DNA of 64,000 bases from Coniella vitis (Eukaryota; Ascomycota; Sordariomycetes; Diaporthales; Schizoparmaceae), in the NCBI GenBank assembly GCA_011317545.1, contig WUJK01000010.1, forward strand, positions 992,001 to 1,056,000, in the 5' to 3' direction. Position 1 is the first letter of the stretch. Each line of letters opens with the position of its first letter. The position numbers and the translations under genes were made by a program. The notes below the pieces were generated by a model, which had not been told where the DNA came from, searched no databases, and saw only the letters and a list, made by a program, of their open reading frames with translations. Below, in pieces: positions 10,466 to 22,406 of this stretch.

Positions 10466-13400
10466 TTCTCTATCCGAAGCTATAATAACTTTTTGTTTTC
10501 GTATTCTTTAATAAGGTCTAGGTATACGTTCTTTAGTAGTTCCTAAGTATTTTCCGAATTATTATAATTTTTCTATTTAATAAGGTATTATTTTCCGCGT
10601 CCGCGTTTACGTAAGTCGAGAATCTATTTAACTTCGTATTATATTTATTCTGGTTCGATAATATCTATATCGTACGAGAGTTCTACGTCTACTAGTACTA
10701 GTTCGAGGAGTAAAATATAAAGGACTAGGTATAGATATATATATAGGATTTCCAATTTATAGTTAATTAGTAAAATTTATCGTATAATTTTATAAGGTCC
10801 GAGTTTTTTATAATCGAGTTTATCGCTAGGTTTAGTAGTTTTAATATTTTTACGGTTAAGGTAGACTTTATCTCCCTTCTATAGGATTAATCCCTTAATC
10901 CTTTTCTAGTTAGTATATTTCGTTATTTATTCTTTAACTTCCTAAAATATATATTAAGTATCTTCGTATAATTACTTAATTCTTCTAGTATATTAATCTA
11001 CCGTTTCTATATTTCTACCTAGTAGTATTTCGTAGTATACCGTAGGGTTATATCTATAGAGTAGGAAGAATAGTAATTTTCCTATACTCGTTATATCTAT
11101 ACTATTATAGGCGAACTATACGGTTAGTAAAAGTTCGACCTAATTATCTTATTCGTAGTTAATATAATATCGTAGATATTATTCTATAATCTAGTTAGTA
11201 TATTCTATTTATCCGTCTATTTAAGGATAAAATACCGTAGATATACGTTATATCGTTCCGAGGTATTTAGTAAGTAAGATCTAGAATTTTGATATAAATT
11301 TTCTATCTCTATCTAATATAATTTCCTAAGGTATTCTATAGTTAGCAATAATAATATAGAGGAATGTATATACGAGTTCTTCTATAATACTACTTTCTTT
11401 ATATAGTAGGAAGTATATATACTTACTTAGTTTATAAACTATTACTAAGATACTATCGTACTATACCTAAGTTAAGGGTTCTTATAAAAGGGGTAGCTTA
11501 GTAATAAAGTCTAGACTAATAGATAACTAAATAGTTATAGGTATTAGTAGAGGTTATAATAGTCCGTAAGGTTTATATCGTTCTATTTTATTCCGTTTAT
11601 ATATATCGTAGTTATTAACGATATTCGTAACTTATTTCTTAAGGTTTAGTAGATTTTAATAACGTTAAATCCTTTTATAGGTTGCTCTAATTCCTTAGTA
11701 TCTATAAGCTAGTACGCTATAGATACTTCTAATATAATCGTTTTATTCTAATATTATTATACTATCGAGGTTAGGTATTTCTCCTTCGATATATAATATT
11801 ATATTAAGTTCTTTAGTAATAGATAGTATAATAAGGTTATCGTCCGAATCTTCCTTAAAGATTATTATAATATCTTAATCTTTACTATTATTATCCTTAT
11901 AATCTAACCGTCTATTAAGAGTATCTACTTATTCGTTTTCTTTACCTTTACGGTAGATAATTTTAAAGTCGAATTTTAATAGAAATTCGTACTATCTAAC
12001 TTATCGTTTATTAAGCTACTTTATCGAGGTAAATACTTAAAGGTTCTTATAATCCGTATATATAAGAATTTATTATTTTACGCCGATAAGGTAGTATCGC
12101 TATTCCCTAAAGGCTTCTATTATTACTATAAGTTCTTAATCGGGCGTTCTATAGTTAAATTCTAATCCGTTTAGCTTTTTACTAAAGTTACTAATTATCC
12201 GTAGTCGTCCTTTATCGTCTCGTTATCCGAGTTATCTACCGAATATATAATCTAATATATCTATCTCGATCTCGAAAACTTTATCTTAATCTACTTCGAT
12301 TAGGATTAGTTCTAATATAATTATATCCTTAATTATATTAAAGGCTTTTTATACCTATTCGTTCTAGTTAAAGGTAATATCCTTTTTCGTAAGTTCCGTA
12401 AGTAGTATTATAATACTACTATAGTTTTTAATAAATTATCGGTAGAAGTTAGTATAGCTTAAAAAGGCTCTAATATCCTTAACGTTCTAAGGTATAAGCT
12501 AGTCCCTAACTACTTATACTTTATCTTTCTATATTTATATATACCCTAGTATAATAGTATATCCGAGGTAGTTAACTTTTTAAATATTCTAGTTATATTT
12601 AGTAGGTTCTACTAAAATCTTATTATCTTAGAGGATTTATAGGATTATTATAATATACTTCTAATATTCTTCGAATATCTTTAAGTAAATAAGGATATCG
12701 TCTAGGTAAACGATTATAAAATAGTCGAGGTATTCGTATAAGATAAAGTTTATTATTTCCTAGAATAATATAAGGGCGTTAGTAAGTCCGAATAATATAA
12801 TAAGATATTTAAAATATCTATAGCGTATTCTAAACGCTATTTTCTATTCTTCTCCGGGTTTAATACGGATATATATATATCCTTCTTTAAGGTCGAGGGC
12901 TATAAACTATTAGGCTCCTCTAAGTCTATCTTTAAGTTCTTTAAAGAGAGGTAAGGGGTACCGATTCTTAATTATAATATTATTAAGTTGCCGATAGTTA
13001 ACGTATAGTTATAGTTTACTATTTTTCTTTAGTATAAATAGGATTAGGTATCCTACTAGTAAATATAAAGGTCTAATATAGCCTTTCTTAAGATTTTCGT
13101 CGATATATTCTCTAAATACTTTAAGTTTATCCTTATCTAATCTATAGATAGGAAAGAATTTTAGTTATTCTCCTTCTTTAAATAGGATCTTATAGTTATA
13201 TAGGCTATACTCTAGTAGGCTATTATCGAATTTTCCTTAAAATAGTTTTATAAACTTTTAATAGTCTTCTAGTATACCGGAGAGGTTTCTAAACGTATCT
13301 TCGTCTTATATAATTACTATTATAAGGAGATATCGTTATATATACTTAGTTCCTTCTTAAACTTATCGTAATAATATATCCTACTATCTATAGAATCCTA

Positions 13401-16245
13401 TTATATCGTATCCTAATCTACTATATCCTTTTTTCTATTAGGTATTAACTATCGCTAGATCCTTCTCTATAAGCTATCGAGGTTTATCGTATCCTAGGGT
13501 AGCTATTATTTTAGCTTTTCTCGATTTAAAGGTATATATAAATTCGTTTAAACCCTTATTATCTAGATATCGCTTAGTAATTAAATCCGATCCTATACCT
13601 TTAATTATAACTGTTTTTCGGGTATCCGCTTTATCCTATAAAATATAGCTATTAGTTTAATCGATTCGAGGATTTTCCTTTCTTAACTATAATATATCTA
13701 AAATTAGCTCGTATTATATAGTATCCGTAATATCGAAGTTTATTAGTATTATATATCTATAGATTATAATTAATAATTAATTAGATTTTATATCGATAAT
13801 ACCTTAGCTATAAGCAACTTCTATACCTTTTATAGTATTAAGTTTATAGGGTTCTATCTTCTTCTTCTAAAGTATCCGTTCTCTATTAATAACGCTTAGG
13901 GATATAAAGTTTCCTTATACTCCGCTATCTAGGAGTATTATATAGTATTTATCGTTAATTCGTATTACGATTTTTAAATATTCGTATATCGAGCTATCTA
14001 TCGTATAGAGGGACTTTACTATAAATCCTAATCGCTTATTATCCCTTATAGGCGATCCTTACCTTTTAGGTTCTACTATTTTTATTATACTCTAAGGGCT
14101 ATTATCTATATTAGGTTCTTAGCTTATTATACTCCGTATTATATATTTACTACGGCCTATCGCTATAAGCGCGCTTAATTTTCTTCTTTCGTATAGGGAG
14201 TTTATACTTTAGGCTAATTATCTTTAAGGTTATAGTAGGTATACGCTTTATCCGCTAGGTATTCTATATAATCGGCGCGCTTATAGAAGCTATAATATAT
14301 AGGTTCTACGTATACGGGCTTTATAAGCTTTTCCCTTTATTTCTATTCGTATATTTTATACTAGTTAAGCGCTTTTTCTTATATATAAGGTATATATTAG
14401 GGTATTATATATTAATACTATTTTACTTATCGCGTAGTATATTCGTAGGGGGTATTATATATAAGGCTAATACTAGCGTAGTTTCCCCTTATTCTAAGTA
14501 CTTTATAATAGTCGCTATTATCGTCGTTATAGGCGATAATACTATACCCTACCTTACGTATAGGGAACTATTCGTTAGTTACCTTATATTTAAAGTATTA
14601 TCTATAATTATATATAATATAGGTAAACTATACGATCTAGTAGTATTTTTCGTAGAGGTAATTAATTCGCGCGTCTTCCTATATAAGGGGGGTTTTATCC
14701 TAATAAGATATTATTCGGAATAATTCTCTAAGTGCGATATTATAGATAAGGTAGTACGTGTCTCCTTTATTAAGGTCTTCGTCCGTAGAGCTTTCTAATT
14801 CTAAGCTCGTTTCTTTATTAATAGTTTAGGTGCCTTTTATATCGCGCTAGTAGGGGTATTCCCTAATAAGCTAGGCTTACTACTCTATTACTAATCTTTC
14901 GAATAGACCGTTATCCGTAGAAAGGGGTATTCTTTAGGTAACTATAATTTATTATTCCTTACGAGGTTTCTAAGGGAACTATCCTAAGCCTTACTTTACC
15001 GAGAGGTATATTATATAATTATCCTAATAATAGAAGGTCTAATTAAGGAGTCTATAATCGGAGTCGTCCGATATTTACTCTAAAAGCTAGTTTTAGCTAG
15101 GAGTAGAGTCCGTAGTCTTACGTATTATAATATTAGCTTATTATCCTTCGGGGACTTTCTTAAATTCTCTAGGTTTCTTAGGTTATCGGTACTCTCGTAC
15201 GAAGTAGCCTATCTTACTATAGTTAAAGTATTCCTTACTTATAGGTTTACGCTAAGCTACGTTAAGCTCTATAAGTCCTATATATATAGTACTACTAACT
15301 GCTATACCTTATTACTAGAAGCTACGGTTAGTTATCTATTAAATCCGCTATCTTATATTAGCGTAATTCCTCTATATAATATAGTTTCCTCCTTTCTTGC
15401 TTTTCTCTATACGTCTTTCGTAGAGACGGTTATCGATACGGATAGCGTTATTACTAAATATCGTAAAATCTTTAGGCTAATCCTACTTAAAGATTTCGTC
15501 CTTAACCTTATCCTTAAATCCTCTATAATAGTATTTTATAAGGTTCTTATCTTCCTAAGGGAGGCGTATTAAGAGTTATTTAAAGCGGACCGTATAAGCT
15601 AAAGTAGATTTATTCTACTTAAGTTTTATAAGTTATTATATTATAATCCGTTCTTTATTAGGATTACTAAATATTTCTTTAAGGGTATATTCGAATCCTA
15701 CGAATAAATCGAATATATTCTTAGTAGTCGTTTTGCGTTAATCGAGGTTACCTAGGTATTTAATATAGTTATAAAGTAAGGGTTTATACTAGATAAGCGC
15801 GTCCTTTTCGAGTCGTATATCGGCTAGGATAACTTTATCGGGTTCGGTAGTAAATTAAGCTATATTATATAGGAAGTATACCTTATAATAGGTAAGGAAC
15901 CCTTAAAGCGTCTTTTAATTACCGTTATATATAATAGGTTTATCTATCTTATAGCTATTACCGGTATTCTAAATAATAAGCGCTAGGGGTATAATAGCTA
16001 TAGCTTAGTATTATTCGAGCTATTAGGCCTACTTACGGATAATACGATTCTACTACTCTTAATTCTACTAGAGTATAGTAAGTTATTAGGTAAGTTCGAT
16101 TAATTAATATATTATATCTTCCTAAGTTAGAACCTAACGATATCCTTCTCCTAAGGTAAACGGGGTAAGAGTTTAAGGAGCTATTACTATACTTAATATT
16201 ACTTAAGAGGTATATATAAACCGTCCTAAATAAGAGTTATAAAAA

Positions 16246-16724
16246 TATAATAATCCTTACTTAAATCCCGGATTCTGGAAGTATTTATAAGTTGTATATT
16301 AGTAGGCGGGGAAGTATTACCTTTAAGTCTTCGTATATTATCGAGTAATATTAAGTATTATAAGTAATTAAGAGGGATTACCCTATTATATAAAATAATA
16401 CTTAGATTTATAACTAAAGACTATAAGGAAACTATCTAATATTAAGCCGTAAACTCCTATCCTTATATCCTTCCGTTATTTCCTTCCATTCCCTAAATAG
16501 TACCTTAGACCGATAAAGTCGCTCGTCGACTATTGCGGTCCAAGTCGATGGAGTCGCAGTACGGTCCTTACGGTCCACCCCTATCCTGTATAACCCTAAC
16601 CCTGGTTATATCATCCTGTGTAACTTGTTTATATAAGAGATCCTATCGGTCCGTTATAGTTCCGATATCTATGCTATGTTGTATTGGCCTGTTCCTGTGA
16701 CCTGCATGACCGTGGGTTATAACA
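16246..16724 (-). repeat. Chimeric right LTR of block 1 (Y start, X end)
   Basis: A 479-bp LTR following the gag leader of Y and ending GGGTTATAACA at the edge of unique sequence. It is followed by CTTAT (16725-16729), the same five bases that precede the LTR of X at 1027. Its central and distal parts (from about 16490) match the LTR of X, with GTCGCTCGTCGAC and CACCCCTATCCTG, and not the LTR of Y at 9130-9599. The simplest reading is recombination between the 5' LTR of Y and the interrupted 5' LTR of X, which deleted the intervening DNA. The distal half is scarcely RIPed. Confidence 0.8.
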
Positions 16725-16734
16725 CTTATGCTGA

Positions 16735-17406
16735 ACCTGCTGCAGATACAATAGCCTTCCCTCCGATGAAGTCCAGCCTGCTATTGAGCATCTTCTTCAA
16801 CAGCTCGCTGTTATATTTGTGCGAAACAATGCACACAAGGTCTTTGGTGTCCACTTAATCCATGGTCACCTCCAGCTCCCTGAAAAGACACTTCTGTTCG
16901 GAGAGGATATCGAATGCTGCCGCTGGACCAAACCTACCTTGACGGATTCTGTGAATCTTGATAAATTAAATGGCCATACATTTATTCTAACGGAAAACGG
17001 CTTTCATCCGTATGAATATCAGTCAGGTTCAAATCCCGATATAACTGAAGTTGGGAATGATTTCTTCTCCGAGCTGGCCGAGTTCCTCAACACAAACGGA
17101 CTGGCCAGAGTTATTGGGCTTGAGGTACTAGAGAACCCGTTGCCAAAGGCCATGATGGAACTTGTGCTGGGTGACTTCGGAACTTTGATGATTGAACCGT
17201 CTCGGCTGAGAGATTGCGAATCGTTTCGGCAGACTGGCTGGGCTTTCGCTGTCCAAGGAAATGGCAAGCCATATGTTTGTCAGGATGGGCGGCAATTCCA
17301 TGGCGCTACTCCAAAAGGCCATGTTATTGCTACAACGCCATGGGATATCATCGAGACTAGTTCGCATGCTTTGCAATTTCTGGAGGATATTGGTATTCTC
17401 AGCTAG
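16735..17406 (+). pseudogene. Conserved fungal hypothetical protein, 5' end disrupted
   Basis: An open frame runs from 16735 to the stop at 17404-17406, about 223 codons, with no ATG at its beginning. The reading LPSDEVQPAIEHLLQQL, then VFGVHLIHGHLQLPE, HTFILTENGFHPYEYQ and a terminal HALQFLEDIGILS looks like a widespread Pezizomycotina hypothetical family whose function I do not know. The retrotransposon target site (16725-16729) falls 5 bp upstream of this open frame, and an in-frame TGA lies at 16732. The preceding frame (AEPAADTIA) suggests a one-base slip near 16755. I infer an N-terminal truncation of 10-20 residues or more. Only transcript data could show a rescued start. Confidence 0.55.
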
Positions 17407-18300
17407 CTTTATAGAACTCTCTTGCTATCTGCTTGCCGACATCCATATTGAACCAAAGTGTAATAAAAGGCAAGTAGGGACGTAAAGGAATATTCATACA
17501 GCAAAAAGATAGGCGACTCATAGCTGCCAATACACCCCCTCGAGTTATTTGAACATGAGAGGCCGATTTAGAGAATGTAATATCCGGCGGCATGTCGCCT
17601 GGGCGAGCAACAAGATTGTGCGCCACTACTTCTGAAATAGTAAACGTGATGAACGACCCCATTCCGTTGTAACAGTCCAAAGCAACATCCAAGGTAATAA
17701 GCGGAAACCCTTGTTGATCTAGGCTCTCAAGAGCAAACATCGCCTGTTCCTTGTTGATTATCAAGAGTGTAGATACAAATGGCGCTAGATAGCTCTTAGT
17801 TGGCTGAATCCAAAACAAGATAAATTTGCTTACCATCGGGCAACTGCTTTCGCACCTCTTGTTGAATCGGTTGATTGAGATCGTATCCGGCAGCTGTTGA
17901 CGAGAGAGCTTTTTGGGAGACCGGATGCTGGGCGACAGCTGCAGCCTCTGATACAGTTGCGGCACAGTAGTCTTCCACCCAGTCCTTAAAGCGAGTAAAT
18001 TGAGGCTCTTCGGCCAAAGGTGAGTTCTGCGATTCGAGCTCGGTGAACAAATCTTACAAGCTTAGTCAGCCGAAGAACCAGGGGAAAACAGACGCCTAAA
18101 GTAAACTTACCGAGAATTCTCTTGGCATGTGGATGTACAGCCAATGTGGGCCCAACGGTTGCTAACCGTGTACCCGTGTCACCGATCCCGGGCTGAAAAA
18201 GTTCGGTCTTACGCTTAACAGCTCGACCTGGATCTGCTGAAGCTGGCCTTTTGCGATTCGTGTTGTCCAAGGACAGGCGTTGCTCGGCCCTGCAATCCAT
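17399..18300 (-). CDS. Hypothetical protein (3 exons, about 264 aa)
   Basis: Minus-strand gene model: exon 1 18300-18111, exon 2 18052-17834, exon 3 17784-17399. Both introns are short GT-AG (GTAAGT...TGTAAG and GTAAGC...ATCTAG), and the phases join without a stop. The N-terminus is basic (NRKRPASADPGRAVKRK). A helical middle segment DLFTELESQNSPL...FKDWVEDYCAATV follows, then a C-terminal section with LITLDVALDCYNGMGSF. I recognise no domain. An additional open frame upstream (to 18488) rich in Ser and Pro may belong to an earlier exon. Its stop overlaps the end of the convergent gene at 17406 by 8 bp. Confidence 0.45.
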
Positions 18301-18566
18301 GGCAAAGGCGCCGTCGTCCTCATGCTAGGGGAAGAGGGCGGCGACAGCGGGATTGGCGTATTTGCTTGTGATATTGAGCGTGTATCGGAAGCAAAGCTGA
18401 CCGCTGTCGATGGCATGGGACCCCCACGATTGTGACCATTGCTGTCAGTCTCGATACCTTCTGGTGGGTTGTCAAACTCGTGTCTCACGACAACACCAAA
18501 ACAATCTATCCCCAGGCCTGTAGGTAAGCTTGCCCGCTGAGTCTCGGACTCGATTTTGGCAGCTTT

Positions 18567-19178
18567 TTAATCAGCGTCATATTCATTCTCAGCGGCTCCA
18601 TACTTAGCGGCTCGAGTCTTGTAGGTTTTGTTGACCACTTTCCTGAGATCAGTCTGCCTGATTGGATTCCCGGAATCTGAGAAGGGAGACAGCTTGAGAG
18701 AATTAGACGTATATCGAGATATCAGTATCGGATTCACCGCCCTGACAAAGCACCGCCAGGTCACCCTCTTCGCGACTGTACGTAAATGGTTGCAGTATCC
18801 TACGCCCATTATTCCCCAGCTATAGTGATGTATCACCCTGGGCCCCCATTGTTTCGCTACGTCCTGTATTGCGGTAATACAGGTTCTGCGCACTCTAGCC
18901 CCTTTCTCTGCGACCTCGTTGAAGTCACGCCAAGAGCTTGTCTCGGTAGTTGTGAATGATGCATCACCCATAACATCTCGGCAAACAGCGAACAAAATTT
19001 CTATGTTCTGGTGCTGTTGTAGAAGGTTGTCCCGTTTTTGCTGACATATTGTAGCTCTCTTGTCAGGAGAATCGCATGCGCTAAGGTCGCGACGAAGTTG
19101 GTAAACTTGCTCAAGCTGGTCTCCTACCAGCAACATAGCTGGATTGCTCCAGAGAGCCTCCTGGTCCGAGATCGCCAT
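18567..19178 (-). CDS. Hypothetical protein (203 aa)
   Basis: Single open frame from the ATG at 19178 to the stop at 18567. The frame stays open a further 15 codons upstream through a hydrophobic stretch (LLIICTFVLILLEV) without an ATG, so the true start could lie in an upstream exon and the protein could carry an N-terminal membrane or signal segment. The product is mostly helical and charged, contains DLSACDSPDKRATICQQKRD and ends ENEYDAD. I recognise no family. It is retained because it is long and its composition is protein-like, but it could be a chance ORF. Confidence 0.3.
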   Translation of the reverse strand: MAISDQEALWSNPAMLLVGDQLEQVYQLRRDLSACDSPDKRATICQQKRDNLLQQHQNIEILFAVCRDVMGDASFTTTETSSWRDFNEVAEKGARVRRTCITAIQDVAKQWGPRVIHHYSWGIMGVGYCNHLRTVAKRVTWRCFVRAVNPILISRYTSNSLKLSPFSDSGNPIRQTDLRKVVNKTYKTRAAKYGAAENEYDAD

Positions 19179-19223
19179 CACTTCCAATAATATCAAGACA
19201 AAAGTGCAGATAATAAGGAGCAA

Positions 19224-21102
19224 TAAGTTCGGAAGGAGGAAGACGGTAGAGATACGGAGTGAAGATAGAACAACAGAGCCTCGTGGAGAAACAAACTTGC
19301 ATACATTGTCCCTGTAGTGGGGAACTCGGGCACTTTAAAAAATCGGGCGGGTCGATTTGGCCGGGGAGGCTCCTGGTTCCCACCAGCAAAGTGGGTCAGA
19401 GGCTGTCATGGACCCACTTTCGCTGTTATCAGCAAGAAAGGTGGGTCGAAAACAAAAAAATGACGGGGAAAGTGGGACTAACTAAATTCGGTATCATTAT
19501 TGCTTCTTCAAAACACCGCAGCACTTACCTTTTCTTCTGTATTTCAGCATGTTATCCTTGTTCAGAACCATATCTCCGAAAGAACTCTGCGAGCTGTGTC
19601 GGAGCAGGGGTATCCCGACAGGTAGTGCATGACCGGTGGGAAGGGGTCAAATCAAAAATGTTCTCATTAGGTAGCTGCAAGTCACCCACCAAAGATGATT
19701 CTGTGCGGACTTTATTACAGACATGACCTTCAACTTGAGGAATATATTTTCCCGTTCCACAGGGTTTGAATATGCGGGGGGGGGCGAGTCATCTTTGTTT
19801 ACTCTATCCCTGCAGCGTCTCCAGATCAGAATCGCGCATCCGATTACGCGCCTAAGCCGCTCATACCGCGCGGACGGCAGCAGCATTCAATGTATAATCT
19901 CATCCGAGGGTTAACATTGTTGATATTGGAATCGGCGTGGTCTTTCTGGTGAGCCTTATACTCTATCTCCAGGTATGTCCGGGTTTGGTGATCAGTGCGC
20001 GAACACTAAAGAAAGTTCTGTTATAGATCTCAAGTCCGCCATACTGGGTCAGAAACGAACGGTTTCTACTATGTAAGCACTGAGACAAATAGTATTAACT
20101 GCTTAATCATCTCCAGAGGCCAACAGGTTGTTAATAATATTCATGGCTCCATTATGCATGTTGCAACAGACAAAGTGGATCCTAATTACCAGAAGCCAAT
20201 TGGTCATGTTCAGGACTGCAACATGTGTATACTATGTACTATGATGACATTGTGAACACAAAGTAGGCATTCTCGCTTAGGCTGCCTGATAAAACGGGTT
20301 TATCGAGGGTAATACAAGCATATATTAGCAAGTTGTGTCGTTGTGGAAGACGATGCGCTAAGCATGCACAGGCAGGATTGGATGTATGCGTAGGCAGGGC
20401 GAGAGGGAGCCTGAAATACCACAGCTCTAACAGGCAGTTGGAGTATAGATGAATCACAACTGTACCCGGGAATTTAGATCCGTTCAATGAGATAAATCCA
20501 ACTCTCGAGATATCATTGGATTCTTATGTACACAATTCACTGGAACGACAGGATCTACTCTCTCTGTGCATGCGAGAAAACATTCTGTCCAACCCCGTCC
20601 ACGTGTAGGCATAGGCTGCTCTGAACGCGCATCTGAGAACATCATTTCGGTCATATACATCACCAGATGTCCGGCCATACTCCCGTTTGAGACAGAGAAA
20701 ACCTAACAAGCATTATCAGTACTGCAGCATGTCGGGAATACAGGCTACCCTGCATCTTAGGATAGCACGTCAAAACCAAAGAGAAAATCAATAAATCGTG
20801 TGTATAGCTTGATTGAGTGTATATCCTGCAATTGGCATCCCGACACATGACACTTTACCTACTCAGAATGACGGCTTGATCCTAACTTCCGAGGCACCGC
20901 TCACTTCTATAACCATATCTAAAGAAATTATTCTCCCCATGACACGTATTTATATATACTGGCACACTCTCTCTTGCTCGTCCGATAACAAGCAGCCTCG
21001 CCTCGCCTCTTGACCGCCACGTGCTTCAACAAACCCACACAACACCTTGGATTGTTATCGTTCAACATCTTCTGTCTAGTCTTGGCCCGAAAGGACTGCA
21101 GT
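19224..21102. other. Intergenic, hairpin, upstream region of the Zn2Cys6 gene
   Basis: No gene is supported. Short ORFs on both strands (for example 19259-19726 +, 20239-20709 -) lack domains or coherent splicing. A 10-bp inverted repeat, AAAGTGGGTC / GACCCACTTT at 19388-19397 and 19411-19420, has a 13-nt loop, with a near copy (AAGGTGGGTC) at about 19439. A run of nine Gs lies near 19777. TATA-like sequence TTTATATATAC at about 20949-20959 precedes the gene at 21103 and is a plausible promoter element. Confidence 0.4.
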
Positions 21103-21961
21103 ATGTTCCCTTACGAGATACCCCAACATCAGCCCGCCGGGGGCTACCTCACCACGCAGAGCCAGTTTGCGGGCTATGAAGACGCTCCTCAAATGCCTTA
21201 TACCGAGACTTCTGCCTCAAAAGTAGGAAAGCCTATATCATTTAGAGTACAACAGGTGCGTCCTAACAAGGTCCCATGATATATATATACATATATATAT
21301 ATGTCTAATTTTTAATCTTCTGCTTAGTATAGGCTTGTGATAGCTGCCGTCAACTTAAGGCAAAGTGCGACGTGAAAAAGCTTTGCAACAATTGCAAAGA
21401 CAAGAATGTACTTTGTGAATGTAGTAATCCGGTTGTAAAACAGTAAGTTCTTCGCTTTCCCTTAACAGCTTGGAATCTACGTTCTGATCAGGAACCTTTA
21501 GAAAAGACAAGTCAACGGATTATATTATAGGTAGTATACAGAAAATGTTGCAAGAGTCGAAACAGGGTATAGTTCGTGAAATTGTGGAAAAGGTTAAGGC
21601 TGAATTTGGAGAACTATTCCAAGAGTCTGCGGACGATGTGCAACGAACATCATCCACGCAAAACTCAGAGGATCAGAAGTCCACCGATATAATCGGAAAT
21701 CTGCAACGGCAAATTGAGCAGCTTCGTAGCGAGCTCGTCCAAGAGAAGCACCAGAACCAGCAACTCAGCCGCCAGTATAAGCTGAACCAGGAGGAAATTG
21801 GTAATTTGCGTACGAAGATTATTGAGCTCACTGCGAGCATCCAGGGCCTAGCAGGTAGTACTATACCTCACGCTGCCAATATGTCTAGCCAGATATATGG
21901 CAATCCAGGCCCATTTGATGAGATGGACGGTATGTCTATGAGTATGTGTTATGACCCATGA
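21103..21961 (+). CDS. Small Zn2Cys6 DNA-binding protein with coiled coil; stop supplied by a solo LTR
   Basis: Three exons (21103-21255, 21333-21442, 21502-21961; 240 aa) joined by GT-AG introns of 77 and 59 bp with consistent phases. Exon 2 encodes a complete fungal Zn2Cys6 cluster: C53, C56, C63, C69, C72 and C79 in CX2CX6CX5CX2CX6C spacing. A Gln/Glu-rich heptad region at about residues 149-203 should form a coiled coil for dimerisation. No fungal-specific transcription factor middle-homology domain is present, so it is a minimal binuclear-cluster protein. The last four codons and the TGA (21947-21961) are LTR sequence. Before the insertion the frame would have ended seven residues after SMSM. 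The domains are untouched, so it may still be functional. Targets unknown. Confidence 0.75.
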
Positions 21962-22406
21962 ACATACAGGTCACAGGAACAGGCCAGCGCAACTATATGC
22001 CAGCAAATCGGAACCTTAACGGACCGATAGGGATCTCTTATATAAGAACACAGAATAGCATAATCAGGGTTAGGGTCCAAAGTGCTATATTAGATCACTA
22101 GAGATCACCACTACTTACCAGAATATTAGTAAGCATTAGTAAGTATTAATAAGCTATATATTAATAAGTATTATAACGGAAGGATATAAGGATAAGAGTT
22201 TACGGCTTAATATTAAATAGTTTCCTTATAGTCTTTAGTTATAAATCTAAGTATTACTTTTAGTAATAGGGTAATCCTTCTTAATCTCTTATAATACTTA
22301 ATATTATATAGAAATATACGAAGACTTAAAGATATATTTCCCCCTCCTGCTAATATATAACTTACAGGTACTTCCAGAATCAGGGATTTAGGCAAGGATT
22401 ATTATA
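21947..22406 (+). repeat. Solo LTR (460 bp, Z type) at the 3' end of a coding region
   Basis: Begins TGTTATGACCC and ends GGATTATTATA. It is flanked by GTATG (21942-21946 and 22407-22411), an exact target duplication. It is in the opposite orientation to the large elements and belongs to the Z LTR type, sharing the TTAGTAAGCATTAG central segment. The left 130 bp retain CpA and TpG; the right 260 bp are RIPed. No internal retroelement sequence is attached, so it is the product of LTR-LTR recombination. Confidence 0.9.

Larger units (their letters stand above)
9600..16245 (-). mobile_element. Chromovirus Y internal region (RIPed gag-pol, minus strand)
   Basis: Second chromodomain Ty3/gypsy element of block 1. 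On the minus strand it shows a gag of the same type as W (about 16240-14900), a zinc knuckle near 15190-15235 with Cys and His codons changed to Tyr codons, a reverse-transcriptase motif at 12708-12697 that still reads YLDD, and a chromodomain around 10660-10510. Many in-frame stops are present. An antisense ORF (9701-10230) and a tRNA-like segment (10394-10465) sit between the chromodomain and the 3' LTR. The element is dead, but its catalytic reverse-transcriptase aspartates survive, unlike those of X and Z. Confidence 0.85.

Noticed and set aside
19259..19726. 155-codon plus frame, Cys-containing
   Set aside because: Overlaps hairpin repeats, has no domain, a weak start and no splice context.
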